A DNA stretch of 64,000 nucleotides, taken from NCBI RefSeq assembly GCF_036046055.1, contig NZ_CP107939.1, positions 4,588,001 through 4,652,000 on the forward strand, read 5' to 3'. The DNA comes from Nocardia sp. NBC_00403. GTDB taxonomy: Bacteria > Actinomycetota > Actinomycetes > Mycobacteriales > Mycobacteriaceae. Below are positions 37,751 through 45,959 of the stretch, in pieces. The translations under genes and the position numbers were made by a program. Below the pieces are notes generated by a model that made no database searches, was not told where the DNA came from, and saw only the letters and a program-made list of their open reading frames with translations. The first letter of the stretch is position 1. Each line of letters begins with the position of its first letter.

Positions 37751-38251
37751 ATGACCGACCGAGCCGAATACAGCGCGGAGAACTGCTCTGTCGCGAGGAC
37801 GCTTGCCGTGGTCGGCGAGCGGTGGACGTTGCTGGTGCTGCGCGAGGCCTACTACGGCGTGCGGCGATTCAGCGACTTCCAGGCCAACCTGGGCATCGCG
37901 CGCAACCTGCTCGCCACCCGATTGGGCACCCTGGTCGAACAGGGCATCCTGGCCCGAGAGACCTACCAGGAGCCAGGATCTCGGGCCCGTCAAGAATACC
38001 GGCTCACCGTGAAGGGCCGAGATCTGTTCCCCGCCCTGGTCGCTCTCATGCAGTGGGGCGATACCTATCTCGCCGACCCGAAGGGGCCTGCCGTGGAGAT
38101 CCGGCACGACGCCTGCGATGAGCCGGTGCGCGCCGTGCTGCACTGCGCACACGGGCACGGCCCGCTGACAGCCCGCGAGACCCACCCGGTCCCCGGTCCC
38201 GGCGCGATCCGCGTGCATCGAGATCCCGCGAGCACGGTGCGCACGCGCTGA
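37751..38251 (+). CDS. HxlR-family transcriptional regulator
   Basis: 166 residues. Cys12 in ENCSVARTLAVVGERWTLLVLREAYYG is the conserved HxlR opening. FSDFQANLGIARNLLATRL is the recognition helix region, and YRLTVKGRDLFP is the wing and C-terminal boundary. HxlR proteins are dimeric winged helices that often sense electrophiles or aldehydes through that Cys. Likely controls the divergent tautomerase and itself. An alkene-reductase remnant lies 0.2 kb downstream. Confidence 0.88.
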   Translation: MTDRAEYSAENCSVARTLAVVGERWTLLVLREAYYGVRRFSDFQANLGIARNLLATRLGTLVEQGILARETYQEPGSRARQEYRLTVKGRDLFPALVALMQWGDTYLADPKGPAVEIRHDACDEPVRAVLHCAHGHGPLTARETHPVPGPGAIRVHRDPASTVRTR

Positions 38252-38454
38252 TCGGGCGTCGAGGTCCGCGGCCGAGCGCACGCCGATGTCGTGGATGTCG
38301 GTATCTCGGTGGTCGCCAATTCGAAGTCCGACAGCAGTGGCATCCCGTTCGGGCGGGCGGCCGAGCGGAATTCACAGTTGCCGGGCGAGGGTGCATGCTT
38401 TCGCGCGGCAGGGACCCGGACCGCCGAATGCGGTCCGGTCCGGAGTGGAGAGGG

Positions 38455-38640
38455 TCAGGCGTTCAGCGTCGGATAATCGGTGTAACCGAGGTGATCACCG
38501 CTGTAAAAGGTGGCCTTGTCGGCCACGTTTCACGGGCCGCCAGCGCGAATGCGTTCGGGCAGATCAGGATTGGCCAGCCACGGTTCTGCCGTGGCGATAG
38601 CATCGGCGACGCCGCTGTCGAGCGCTTCGGCGCGTCAAGG
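38455..38640 (-). pseudogene. Old-yellow-enzyme (NADH:flavin oxidoreductase) 3' remnant
   Basis: Minus-strand translation gives WLANPDLPERIRAGGP, an in-frame stop, then ATFYSGDHLGYTDYPTLNA. These are the conserved last ~60 residues of NemA/XenB-like ene-reductases, which end in Y-x-G-x-x-x-G-Y-T-D-Y-P. The rest of the barrel and the flavin site are gone. HxlR regulators often control such enzymes, so this could be the decayed former target of the HxlR gene upstream. Confidence 0.75.
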
Positions 38641-38735
38641 AAGCGTTAGCCGCGCTAATGGATGGAGTGCGGGCGGAGGCTGGTACCCGCCTCGACCCGA
38701 CGCGTTCTCACGCACAAACCACGCCTTCGTGCCGC

Positions 38736-41441
38736 CTACCCTGTGATGGCGCGCCGGGCGTAGGCGCGGACATCGGCGTCGGTGTCGTCGACGGCCTGTT
38801 TCAGCGCATCGTGCGCGGATCCGTCGTCGGACCATGTGCTCAGCGCGAGCACGGCGGCCTTGCGGACGTCGAGGTGCGGGTCGAGCAGGGCTTCGGTGAG
38901 CGTGGGCACCGCGGTGGCCGGGGCGGCTCCGGCCAGTCCGCGGGCGGCCCCCACTCGGACCTGCCATGCGGATTGCTGGAGTGCGTTCGCGAGGATCGGG
39001 ATGTCGCCGGGGGTGACGCCGAGACTCGCGAACGCGGCCAGTGCTGCGGCGCGCACCAGGGGATCGGGGTCCGCCGCGAGCGAGCGCACGGTGTCGACAC
39101 CTTCGTGCGCGATGGCCGCGATACCGTGGGCGACGGCGATGCGGACTTCGCGATTCTCGTCGCCGGCGGCCGCGGCGACGCCGCGCCAGTCGTCGAGCGA
39201 CACCAGTCCCCGGACCGCCTCGATGCGCACGCGGTGATCCGAATCCGTCAGTGCCGCAGTGAATTGTGGTGCGGAGCCGGAGCGCAGCGCCCGCAGCAGG
39301 TCGATGACGGTCGCGCGCACGACGGGGTCGGGCGAATCGAGCCGATCCGACAAACCAGCAGCCGCGGGCAGCACCTCGACGAGTTCACGCAGGCTGGCGG
39401 TGGCCGCACGGCGCACCGAGGCGGCGGAATCGTCGAGCGCGTCGATCAGGATCGCGGCGAAACCGTCCGGGGTGTTCTCGGTCAGCACTGCAAGCGCCGC
39501 CACCCGCACACCCGCGTCCTCGTCGGTGAGATAGGTCGAGAGTTCTTGCACGGTAGGCGAATCCAAGCCCAATAGGGTCACGAGCCGGGGTGAGGGCGGT
39601 TCGACCGAATCACGGACGGTGCGGCGGGCCGCTGCGGGCGCTCGACCACCGACCAGCTCCGGCTGCTGGACCGGGACAACGGTGGAGTCCGCCGAAGGGA
39701 GATCGTCGAGACCGGGCACGGGAACCAGATACGGCGCGACCGGGCGCTTGTGGAACTCCATGCTGCCGTCGGCGTTCTTGCGCAGGTTGAGGTGGTAGCG
39801 CCACTCGGTGTCGTCGCGGTCGGGCAGGTCGGCCCGTTCGTGGTAGAGCCCCCAGCGTGATTCGGTCCGGGTGAGTGAACTGCGTGCCGCCATTTCGGCG
39901 CAGTCGCGGATGAACGACACCTCGACCGCGCGCATGAGCTCGTGCGGCGAGCGAGCGCCGATTTCGGCGATCTCGCCGCGCATGCGCTCGAAGGTCTCGA
40001 CCGCGATGGAGAGCTTCGCGGCCGTCTTCGGTGGGGCCACATAGTCGTTCACGAAACGGCGCAATTTGTACTCGACCTGCGGCTGCGGTGGGCCGTCCGG
40101 TTGGCGCAGCGGCCGGTAGATAAGCTCGTGGGCTTCGGCCAGCTGGTCTTCGGGGAGTGCTGCGGGCGCCTCGAGCTCGGGCAGGGTGGCGGCGGCGTGC
40201 GCACCTGCCAGATCGCCGAAGACGAAAGCACCGATCATGTAGTTGTGCGGCACGCAGGCCAGATCGCCCGCCGCGTACAAGCCGGGGACCGTGGTTCTCG
40301 CGTGCTCGTCGACCCAGACGCCTGAAGCGGAATGCCCACCGCACAAACCGATTTCGGAGATGTGCATCTCGATGTCGTGGGTGCGATAGTCGTGGCCGCG
40401 GTTGGCGTGGAAAGTACCGCGGGTGGGGCGTTCGGTGGTGTGCAGGATTCCTTCGAGCGTGGAAAGCGTCTCGTCGGGCAGATGCGAGACCTTGAGATAG
40501 ATGGGCCCGCGCGCGGATTCGATCTCGCGCTTCACCTCGGACATCATCTGCCCCGACCAATAGTCGGAGTCGACGAACCGCTCGCCTGCGGCGTTGACCT
40601 GATAGCCGCCGAACGGGTTGGCGACGTAGGCGCAGGCGGGACCGTTGTAGTCCTTGATCAGCGGGTTGATCTGGAAGCATTCGATGCCGCTGAGCTCGGC
40701 GCCCGCGTGGTAGGCCATCGAATAGCCGTCGCCCGCGTTCGTCGGATTCTCGTAGGTGCCGTAGAGGTAGCCGGAGGCAGGCAGACCGAGCCGGCCCGAC
40801 GGACCGGTCGCAAGAATTACCGCTTTGGCGCCCACCGCGACGAATTCGCCGGTGCGCGTGTGCAATGCGGCCGCGCCGACCGCACGGCCCTCGGCGGTGA
40901 GCACCCGGACCGGCATCAGCCGATTCTCGATCCGGATCCTTTCGCGCATCTTGCGCTGGCGCAGCACGCGATACAGCGCCTTCTTGACGTCCTTGCCCTC
41001 GGGCATCGGCAGCACGTACGAGCCGGACCGGTGCACGCGACGCACCGCGTATTCGCCGTATTCGTCCTTCTCGAACTTGACCCCGTAGCGCTCGAGCCGC
41101 TGCACCATCGCGAAACCGCGGGTGGCGGTCTGATAGATGGTGCGCTGGTTGACGATTCCGTCGTTGGCTCTGGTGATTTCGGCGACGTAGTCCTCCGGTT
41201 CGGCCTTGCCCGGGATGACTGCGTTGTTGACCCCGTCCATGCCCATCGCGAGCGCGCCGGAATGCCGCACATGCGCCTTCTCGAGCAGCAGCACATTCGC
41301 GCCCTGCTCTGCCGCAGTGAGCGCGGCCATGGTGCCCGCGGTGCCGCCACCGATGACCAGTACGTCGCAGTCCAGTCGGACCCGATCGGACAGGTCCGGA
41401 ATCTGTAGTGTCCCTGCGGGGTTCGTGGTGTCGCCTGTCAC
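38736..41441 (-). CDS. AprA/SdhA-like FAD flavoprotein fused to C-terminal HEAT repeats
   Basis: 901 residues, GTG start whose G-T-G-A overlaps the ATPase stop. Residues 1-560 are a fumarate reductase/APS reductase-type flavoprotein. FAD is bound by DVLVIGGGTAGTMAALTAAEQG; RHSGALAMGMDG contains the flavin-proximal His; GVWVDEHARTTVPGLYAAGD closes the FAD domain. The helical tail (SRWGLYHERADLPDRDD) resembles AprA. From about residue 620 to the end come eight or so HEAT/PBS-lyase-like repeats (VRVAALAVL, VRRAATASL, VRIEAVRGL, VRVGAARGL, VRKAAVLAL), which is unusual. The electron partner is probably the two-cluster ferredoxin encoded in the same operon, in the manner of AprA-AprB. The substrate is unknown; an organosulfur compound is an inference from the transporter. 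Confidence 0.87.
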   Translation of the reverse strand: MTGDTTNPAGTLQIPDLSDRVRLDCDVLVIGGGTAGTMAALTAAEQGANVLLLEKAHVRHSGALAMGMDGVNNAVIPGKAEPEDYVAEITRANDGIVNQRTIYQTATRGFAMVQRLERYGVKFEKDEYGEYAVRRVHRSGSYVLPMPEGKDVKKALYRVLRQRKMRERIRIENRLMPVRVLTAEGRAVGAAALHTRTGEFVAVGAKAVILATGPSGRLGLPASGYLYGTYENPTNAGDGYSMAYHAGAELSGIECFQINPLIKDYNGPACAYVANPFGGYQVNAAGERFVDSDYWSGQMMSEVKREIESARGPIYLKVSHLPDETLSTLEGILHTTERPTRGTFHANRGHDYRTHDIEMHISEIGLCGGHSASGVWVDEHARTTVPGLYAAGDLACVPHNYMIGAFVFGDLAGAHAAATLPELEAPAALPEDQLAEAHELIYRPLRQPDGPPQPQVEYKLRRFVNDYVAPPKTAAKLSIAVETFERMRGEIAEIGARSPHELMRAVEVSFIRDCAEMAARSSLTRTESRWGLYHERADLPDRDDTEWRYHLNLRKNADGSMEFHKRPVAPYLVPVPGLDDLPSADSTVVPVQQPELVGGRAPAAARRTVRDSVEPPSPRLVTLLGLDSPTVQELSTYLTDEDAGVRVAALAVLTENTPDGFAAILIDALDDSAASVRRAATASLRELVEVLPAAAGLSDRLDSPDPVVRATVIDLLRALRSGSAPQFTAALTDSDHRVRIEAVRGLVSLDDWRGVAAAAGDENREVRIAVAHGIAAIAHEGVDTVRSLAADPDPLVRAAALAAFASLGVTPGDIPILANALQQSAWQVRVGAARGLAGAAPATAVPTLTEALLDPHLDVRKAAVLALSTWSDDGSAHDALKQAVDDTDADVRAYARRAITG

Positions 41442-42196
41442 AATGTCTCCAAGATTTCGGCCTTCACGGACGCGCGGTCCACGGCCTCGCGCGGATTCGG
41501 CACCTCGACGACAGCGCGCAGCGCACCGCTGCCCAGGACCGCGATGCGGTCGCCGAGCAGCAGCGCCTCGTCGAGGTCGTGGGTGACGAACACAATCGTG
41601 GTCGGATGGGCACGCCAGGTGTCGATCAGCAAGCGCTGCATGGTGGTTCGGGTCTGGGTATCCAGTGCGCCGAAGGGTTCATCCATCAGCACCGAGCGTG
41701 GTTCGCCCGCGAGGCTGCGCGCCAGTTGCACTCGCTGCCGCATGCCGCCCGAGAGGTCGCGGGGAAGGTAGTCGGCGTAGCCGGTGAGACCGATCTCCTG
41801 AACCCAGCGTTGTGCCGTGGTTTTGCGTTCGGCGCGGGGAACCCGGCGCAGCTGCAGCGCCAGTTCGATGTTCTGTCGCGCGGTGCGCCATGGCAGTAGT
41901 GCGTCGTCCTGGAATACCAGGGCTCGGTCCGCGGAGGGGGCGGTGACTGTTGTGCCGTCGGCCAGGATGCTCCCGGCTTCTGGTGTGCGCAGTCCGGCAA
42001 TGGCGCGCAGCAGCGTCGACTTGCCGCACCCGGATTTACCGACAACGACGAGGATTTCGCCCGGCGCGATAGCGAGATCGAGGTGCTCGATCACGGTTTT
42101 GCTGCCATAGGCGATCCGAATACCGTCCAATGCCAACCGCATTCCTGCCACTGTGGGTGTCGAGGCCGTGGTGGACGGTGTTGTGGTGGTCGTCAT
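41438..42196 (-). CDS. ABC transporter ATPase, nitrate/sulfonate/taurine family
   Basis: 252 residues from ATG 42196, overlapping the permease stop (ATGA). Walker A VVGKSGCGKST, Q-loop LVFQDDALLPW, signature LSGGMRQR, Walker B VLMDEPFGALD and the switch His in FVTHD are all present. FQDxALLPW and the short length fit SsuB/TauB-type ATPases. It works with the adjacent permease and lipoprotein. Confidence 0.93.
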   Translation of the reverse strand: MTTTTTPSTTASTPTVAGMRLALDGIRIAYGSKTVIEHLDLAIAPGEILVVVGKSGCGKSTLLRAIAGLRTPEAGSILADGTTVTAPSADRALVFQDDALLPWRTARQNIELALQLRRVPRAERKTTAQRWVQEIGLTGYADYLPRDLSGGMRQRVQLARSLAGEPRSVLMDEPFGALDTQTRTTMQRLLIDTWRAHPTTIVFVTHDLDEALLLGDRIAVLGSGALRAVVEVPNPREAVDRASVKAEILETL

Positions 42197-43035
42197 TGCG
42201 ATGCCTCCCGTGGCAGCCAGCGGGTGATCCGGCGCCCGGCCAGTTCGACGAGCCCGGAGGTGCCGAAGCCGAGGATGCCGATGGTGATCATTCCGACGAA
42301 CACCGCCGGATAATCGACGATCGTGTAGGCCTGCCAGGTTCGGTAGCCGATGCCGAGCCTGCCGGAAATCATCTCCGCCGAGATGAGGCAGATCCATGCC
42401 ACACCCATGCCGACCGACAAACCACTGAAGACACCGGGCAGGATGCCGGGAAAGACCACGCGCACAAGGACATCGGTACGCGAGGCACCCAGGGTGCGCA
42501 GCGCGTCCTCCCAGATGGTCGGCAGTGCGCGCACCGCGTGCCTCGTGCTGACCAGCACGGGGAACAGTGAGGCGGTGAAGGTGATGAAGACGATCCCCGA
42601 CTCGTCGCTGGGGAACAGTAGGATCGCGACCGGCACCAGCGCGATCGCCGGGATCGGGCGCGCCAGTTCGGTGAGCGGGCCGAAGACGGCGGCCAGCAGC
42701 CCGGAACGGCCGAGCCCGATGCCCGCGAGGACGCCGATCACCGCCGCGAGACCGAACCCGGTGAGAATTCTGATCAGCGACTGCGCGATGTCCACGTAGT
42801 ACTGGTTCTTCTGAAACTGCTGACCGAACTCGGCGATGATGTCGGCGACCGTGGGCAGTGTGTCGAAACGCAGCCAGAATCGCACGTTGTTGGCGGTGAG
42901 TAGCTGCCACAAGCCGATCACGGCCGCCACCGACGCAACCTGGATCAGGCGGATGCGCCACACGGAGGTCCTCGGCGTCTTGGCGGCTGAACCGCCCGGG
43001 GCCACGATAGGGCCGACCAGGGCCGCGGTGCTCAT
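42193..43035 (-). CDS. ABC transporter permease, nitrate/sulfonate/taurine family
   Basis: 280 residues from ATG 43035; the long in-frame extension upstream is antisense-like and overlaps the binding protein. About six membrane helices. The EAA loop reads EDALRTLGASRTDVLVRVVFPGILPGVF. IPAIALVPVAILLFPSDESGIV is typical of SsuC/TauC. Its start overlaps the stop of a 23-codon micro-ORF, and its stop overlaps the ATPase start. There is no strong ribosome binding site of its own, so it probably depends on coupling. Confidence 0.92.
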   Translation of the reverse strand: MSTAALVGPIVAPGGSAAKTPRTSVWRIRLIQVASVAAVIGLWQLLTANNVRFWLRFDTLPTVADIIAEFGQQFQKNQYYVDIAQSLIRILTGFGLAAVIGVLAGIGLGRSGLLAAVFGPLTELARPIPAIALVPVAILLFPSDESGIVFITFTASLFPVLVSTRHAVRALPTIWEDALRTLGASRTDVLVRVVFPGILPGVFSGLSVGMGVAWICLISAEMISGRLGIGYRTWQAYTIVDYPAVFVGMITIGILGFGTSGLVELAGRRITRWLPREASQ

Positions 43036-43103
43036 CTGCGCGCCTGGCGCACGCTCGGCAACATCGGATGCGACGCGCGACGGCGCATGACACGCTCGCT
43101 CAT
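43032..43103 (-). CDS. 23-codon micro-ORF bridging binding-protein and permease genes
   Basis: ATG 43103 overlaps the TGA of the binding-protein gene, and its TGA (43034-43032) overlaps the ATG of the permease, both as ATGA. GGAGG lies about 8 bases before its ATG, whereas the permease has no good site. The 23-residue product is very basic (MSERVMRRRASHP...RQARR) and has no membrane segment. The arrangement suggests a coupling cistron that hands ribosomes from one gene to the next. The peptide itself may have no function. Alternatively the permease once began here and a frameshift split it. Confidence 0.55.
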   Translation of the reverse strand: MSERVMRRRASHPMLPSVRQARR

Positions 43104-44527
43104 CCCCTGACCTCCGTGACAGCCTGGTCGTAGGCGACCGGCACCGCGGTGGCGTGCGTCTGACGGTAGCGCTGCGCGGCCGCCGGCGTGGTGAACGGCA
43201 AGAAGCTGTCGCCCTCGCGCAACCAGATCGACTTGTCGGCAAACCATCTCGTGCCCAGCTCGGCATCGGGGACATACGCCGCGCGGATCACCTTGCCCTG
43301 TGCCTTCGCCGCCTGGATCGCCCGCAGCAGGCAGGTGGGGTCGGCGGCGGGCTGGGGACGGTCGGCGCCTTCGAGCCACAGTTCACCGGCCTGCGGCGAA
43401 TTTTCCACGGCGCGAGCGCAGATCGGATCCGTGCCGGTGACCCGGCTCGGGTTCGCGGTAGCGGCAACCGCCTTGTCGTAGTCGCCCTGTCCGGTCTCGG
43501 CGAATGCCTTGCGCAGTGGTGCGGGATCGACGAAACGGTCGATGTCGAGTTCGGCCAAGTCACCGATCGATTTCAGGTACTGCACATCGCCTTTCAGCGC
43601 ATCGACCAGGCTCGGCTTGATCGTGGTATCGAAAGACGTGCCGCCGGGGCCGTTGTAGAGATACACGACCTCCCGCGGTAGTCCGGAGCCGTCGGCGACG
43701 ATCTCGGCGGCCTCGAAAGGCTGCTCCCGCAGGAACGTGGTCGCGTCGAGCTGTGCCGCGAGGAACGCGTGCAGCACCTCCGGATGGTCGGCGGTGTACG
43801 AGCGACGGGCTACCACGCCGTGGAAGGTCGGCACGCCGAGTTCGGCACCGTCGTAGAGCAATCTGGCCTTGTTCTGGAACACCAGCAACCCGGGCCACGC
43901 CACGAACTGGGCGAGCGCCCCCACCTGGTGCGATTCCAGAGCGGTTGCGCCGATCTGGGGCTGCTGGTTCAGCACCTCCACACCCCTGGCCGGGTCGACA
44001 CTCGCGCGCGACAGGGCTTGCACCAGGGTGCCGTGCCCGGCGGAACCGACGCTTGCCGAAATCTTCTGCCCGGCCAGCTCGCGGACGCTCGTGACCGTGG
44101 AATCCTGCGGCACCACAACCATATTGAGTGCGCCACGCGGGTGATACCCGGTGACCGACACCAACGCCGTTGTGGCTCGCTCGTTGGCCTGCGTCCGAGA
44201 TCCGTTGATCAGCAACGGATAGTCGCCCATCGATCCGATATCGATCTTTTCGGCGAGCATCTGCGCGGTGATCGGCGCGCCGGTGTCGTAGTCCTGCCAC
44301 TCCACCTGGTACTTGGCGCCGCCATTGTCGGTGATCTGTCGTAGCCGCTGCTCCAAGTAGCCCTTGGCCTTCAACAACGTGCCAGCGGTGACGGTATTGA
44401 TGGTCTTGGACTGGTAGCCGATGACGACCTTGACGGTACCGGTCGGGGTGTTGTCGGAGCTCTGCAGCGAGCAGCCCGCGGCGGCGAGTGCGAGTGCGAG
44501 GACAAGGGGTGCGAGGCGTTTCTTCAT
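43100..44527 (-). CDS. ABC transporter substrate-binding lipoprotein (SsuA/TauA-like)
   Basis: 475 residues from ATG 44527. Signal with lipobox LAAAGC (Cys about 19) for membrane anchoring. VKVVIGYQSKTINTVTAGTLLKAKGYLEQRL is the first lobe of an NMT1/SsuA-like fold. EKIDIGSMGDYPLL and STVTSVRELAGQKISASVGSAGHGTLVQAL are family motifs. It is longer than the usual 320-350: an extra ~120 residues after about 350 (around TDPICARAVENSPQAGE) include Cys residues and may be an added lobe. Presumably captures the operon's substrate outside the membrane. Confidence 0.88.
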   Translation of the reverse strand: MKKRLAPLVLALALAAAGCSLQSSDNTPTGTVKVVIGYQSKTINTVTAGTLLKAKGYLEQRLRQITDNGGAKYQVEWQDYDTGAPITAQMLAEKIDIGSMGDYPLLINGSRTQANERATTALVSVTGYHPRGALNMVVVPQDSTVTSVRELAGQKISASVGSAGHGTLVQALSRASVDPARGVEVLNQQPQIGATALESHQVGALAQFVAWPGLLVFQNKARLLYDGAELGVPTFHGVVARRSYTADHPEVLHAFLAAQLDATTFLREQPFEAAEIVADGSGLPREVVYLYNGPGGTSFDTTIKPSLVDALKGDVQYLKSIGDLAELDIDRFVDPAPLRKAFAETGQGDYDKAVAATANPSRVTGTDPICARAVENSPQAGELWLEGADRPQPAADPTCLLRAIQAAKAQGKVIRAAYVPDAELGTRWFADKSIWLREGDSFLPFTTPAAAQRYRQTHATAVPVAYDQAVTEVRG

Positions 44528-44552
44528 GGTGACTTCCGGATTCGGCGCAGGT

Positions 44553-44780
44553 TCAGCGGAGCAAATAGGGCATATTGACGGTGACGGCACCGGTGGGGCA
44601 GCGCGCCGCGCACGGGCCGCAATACCAGCATTCGTCGACGTGCATGAAGGCCTTGCCGTTCTCCGGATTGATCGCCAGCGAATCGAGCGGGCAGATCTCC
44701 ACGCACAGCGTGCAGCCCTGGATGCACAGCGACTCGTCGATGGTGACCGGGATATCGGCGCGCTGATTCGCCAGTGCCAT
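44553..44780 (-). CDS. 2x[4Fe-4S] ferredoxin (AprB-like)
   Basis: 75 residues from ATG 44780, which overlaps the GntR stop. Two full cluster motifs are present: CIQGCTLCVEICP and CWYCGPCAARCP. FMHVDECWYC and the aromatic residues around the second cluster resemble the short AprB/ferredoxin partners of APS-reductase-like flavoproteins. In this operon the likely partner is the flavoprotein at 38736-41441. Confidence 0.92.
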   Translation of the reverse strand: MALANQRADIPVTIDESLCIQGCTLCVEICPLDSLAINPENGKAFMHVDECWYCGPCAARCPTGAVTVNMPYLLR

Positions 44781-45565
44781 CAGATGACCTTCCATTCGGG
44801 TGTGCTGCGGATCAGACTGCCGCGCATGGTGATTCGGTCCCCGCGCATCCGGATGTACTCCAGATCGACAGGTCGCCCGTCGTCAAGGCGGGTCAACCGT
44901 TCGAGCATCAGCAGTGCCGCGCCCGCAGGGGCGTCGAGCGTCGCTGCGGTGTGCGCATCGGCGGTGATCGCCTCGAGAGCGAGATCGGCCGAACCGAGCG
45001 GGCCCCCGCTGATCTGCTCGATGAGCACGAAAATATCGTTGGTCTCCAGGTCGTGACCCAGGATCTCGGTCCCGATATCCGGTGCGAGGTAGGTCAGGTC
45101 CAGGCTCAGCGGCAGATCCGCCAAATAACGCAGCCGCTCGATGTAGACGACGCGCTCGCCGGGGTCCAGGCGCAGCTTCCGTGCGACCGCGGCCGGCGCG
45201 GTGATATGCATGGCCGCGCGCACCTCGTTGCGCACCGTGCCGTGCCCCTTCAGCGTCTCCTGCAGCCCCAGCAGCGCGTCGAGCCCGTGATCGAACTTGC
45301 GGGTGGCCACTCGGGTCCCGACCTTCGGCACCCGATCGATCAGCCCCTCGTCCTTGAGCAGCGCCAATGCCTCACGCACGGTATTGCGCGAAGCATCGAA
45401 CTCCGAAACCAGCTGTTGCTCACTGGGCAGCAGGTCATCGAACGCACCAGCATGGATCTGATGACGCAACACGTCGGCCACCCGGCGCGCTTGGTCGGCC
45501 CGCAACCGTCGCACGGGTATGGGTTCGGCTCCCACCTCCGCCACCTTCCTATCGCTGACCTGCAT
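44780..45565 (-). CDS. GntR-family regulator, HutC/UTRA type
   Basis: 261 residues from ATG 45565; a longer frame to 45778 has no start signal. Winged HTH: LPSEQQLVSEFDASRNTVREALALLKDEGLIDRVPKVGT. A UTRA ligand-binding domain follows (RVVYIERLRYLADLPLSLDLTYLAPD, LLMLERLTRLDDGRPVDLEYIRMRGD). It is the first gene of the operon it presumably controls, with the ferredoxin start overlapping its stop. UTRA domains bind small metabolites, so the transported compound or a product is the probable inducer. Confidence 0.9.
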   Translation of the reverse strand: MQVSDRKVAEVGAEPIPVRRLRADQARRVADVLRHQIHAGAFDDLLPSEQQLVSEFDASRNTVREALALLKDEGLIDRVPKVGTRVATRKFDHGLDALLGLQETLKGHGTVRNEVRAAMHITAPAAVARKLRLDPGERVVYIERLRYLADLPLSLDLTYLAPDIGTEILGHDLETNDIFVLIEQISGGPLGSADLALEAITADAHTAATLDAPAGAALLMLERLTRLDDGRPVDLEYIRMRGDRITMRGSLIRSTPEWKVI

Positions 45566-45926
45566 GGACAGGGACGATAGTTGGCCTGCGACGGCTCGGA
45601 TCCCGCCGTAAATCCGCCGCAATTCAGGAGATGTTATTGCGCCGCCCGGCACTTGCGCTGACCTGGGGAAATAACTCGCAGAGGCGGCATTGCGCCAGTC
45701 TGCCGCCGGAAGGTGGATTCGGATCACACAGATTCGAATAGCCGGCGTCGGATCCGCCGGGCACCAGCTTCGAAGCACCGCGTCCCGAATAGGCTTGTGA
45801 CCTCAGTCGCCGGAGTCGAGATTCCGGCGGAGAGTGCCGATCGTCAGGATCCCCTCGCGAACCTGCGGTGAGCGGGTGGAATCCCTGCCACGAATGCGGC
45901 GGGCGACCCGCATAGACACCCGACGC
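45566..45926. other. Intergenic region upstream of the GntR operon
   Basis: About 360 bp holding the operon promoter. I found no clear palindrome for the GntR protein, and no gene. Confidence 0.4.
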
Positions 45927-45948
45927 CGCATCGGCTGGTGCCGATGCG
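45927..45948 (-). terminator. Hairpin after the acyl-CoA dehydrogenase gene
   Basis: CGCATCGGC and GCCGATGCG with a four-base loop, 12 bp beyond the minus-strand stop at 45960. No U-run; likely a terminator. Confidence 0.55.
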
Positions 45949-45959
45949 CGTTCGATGGG

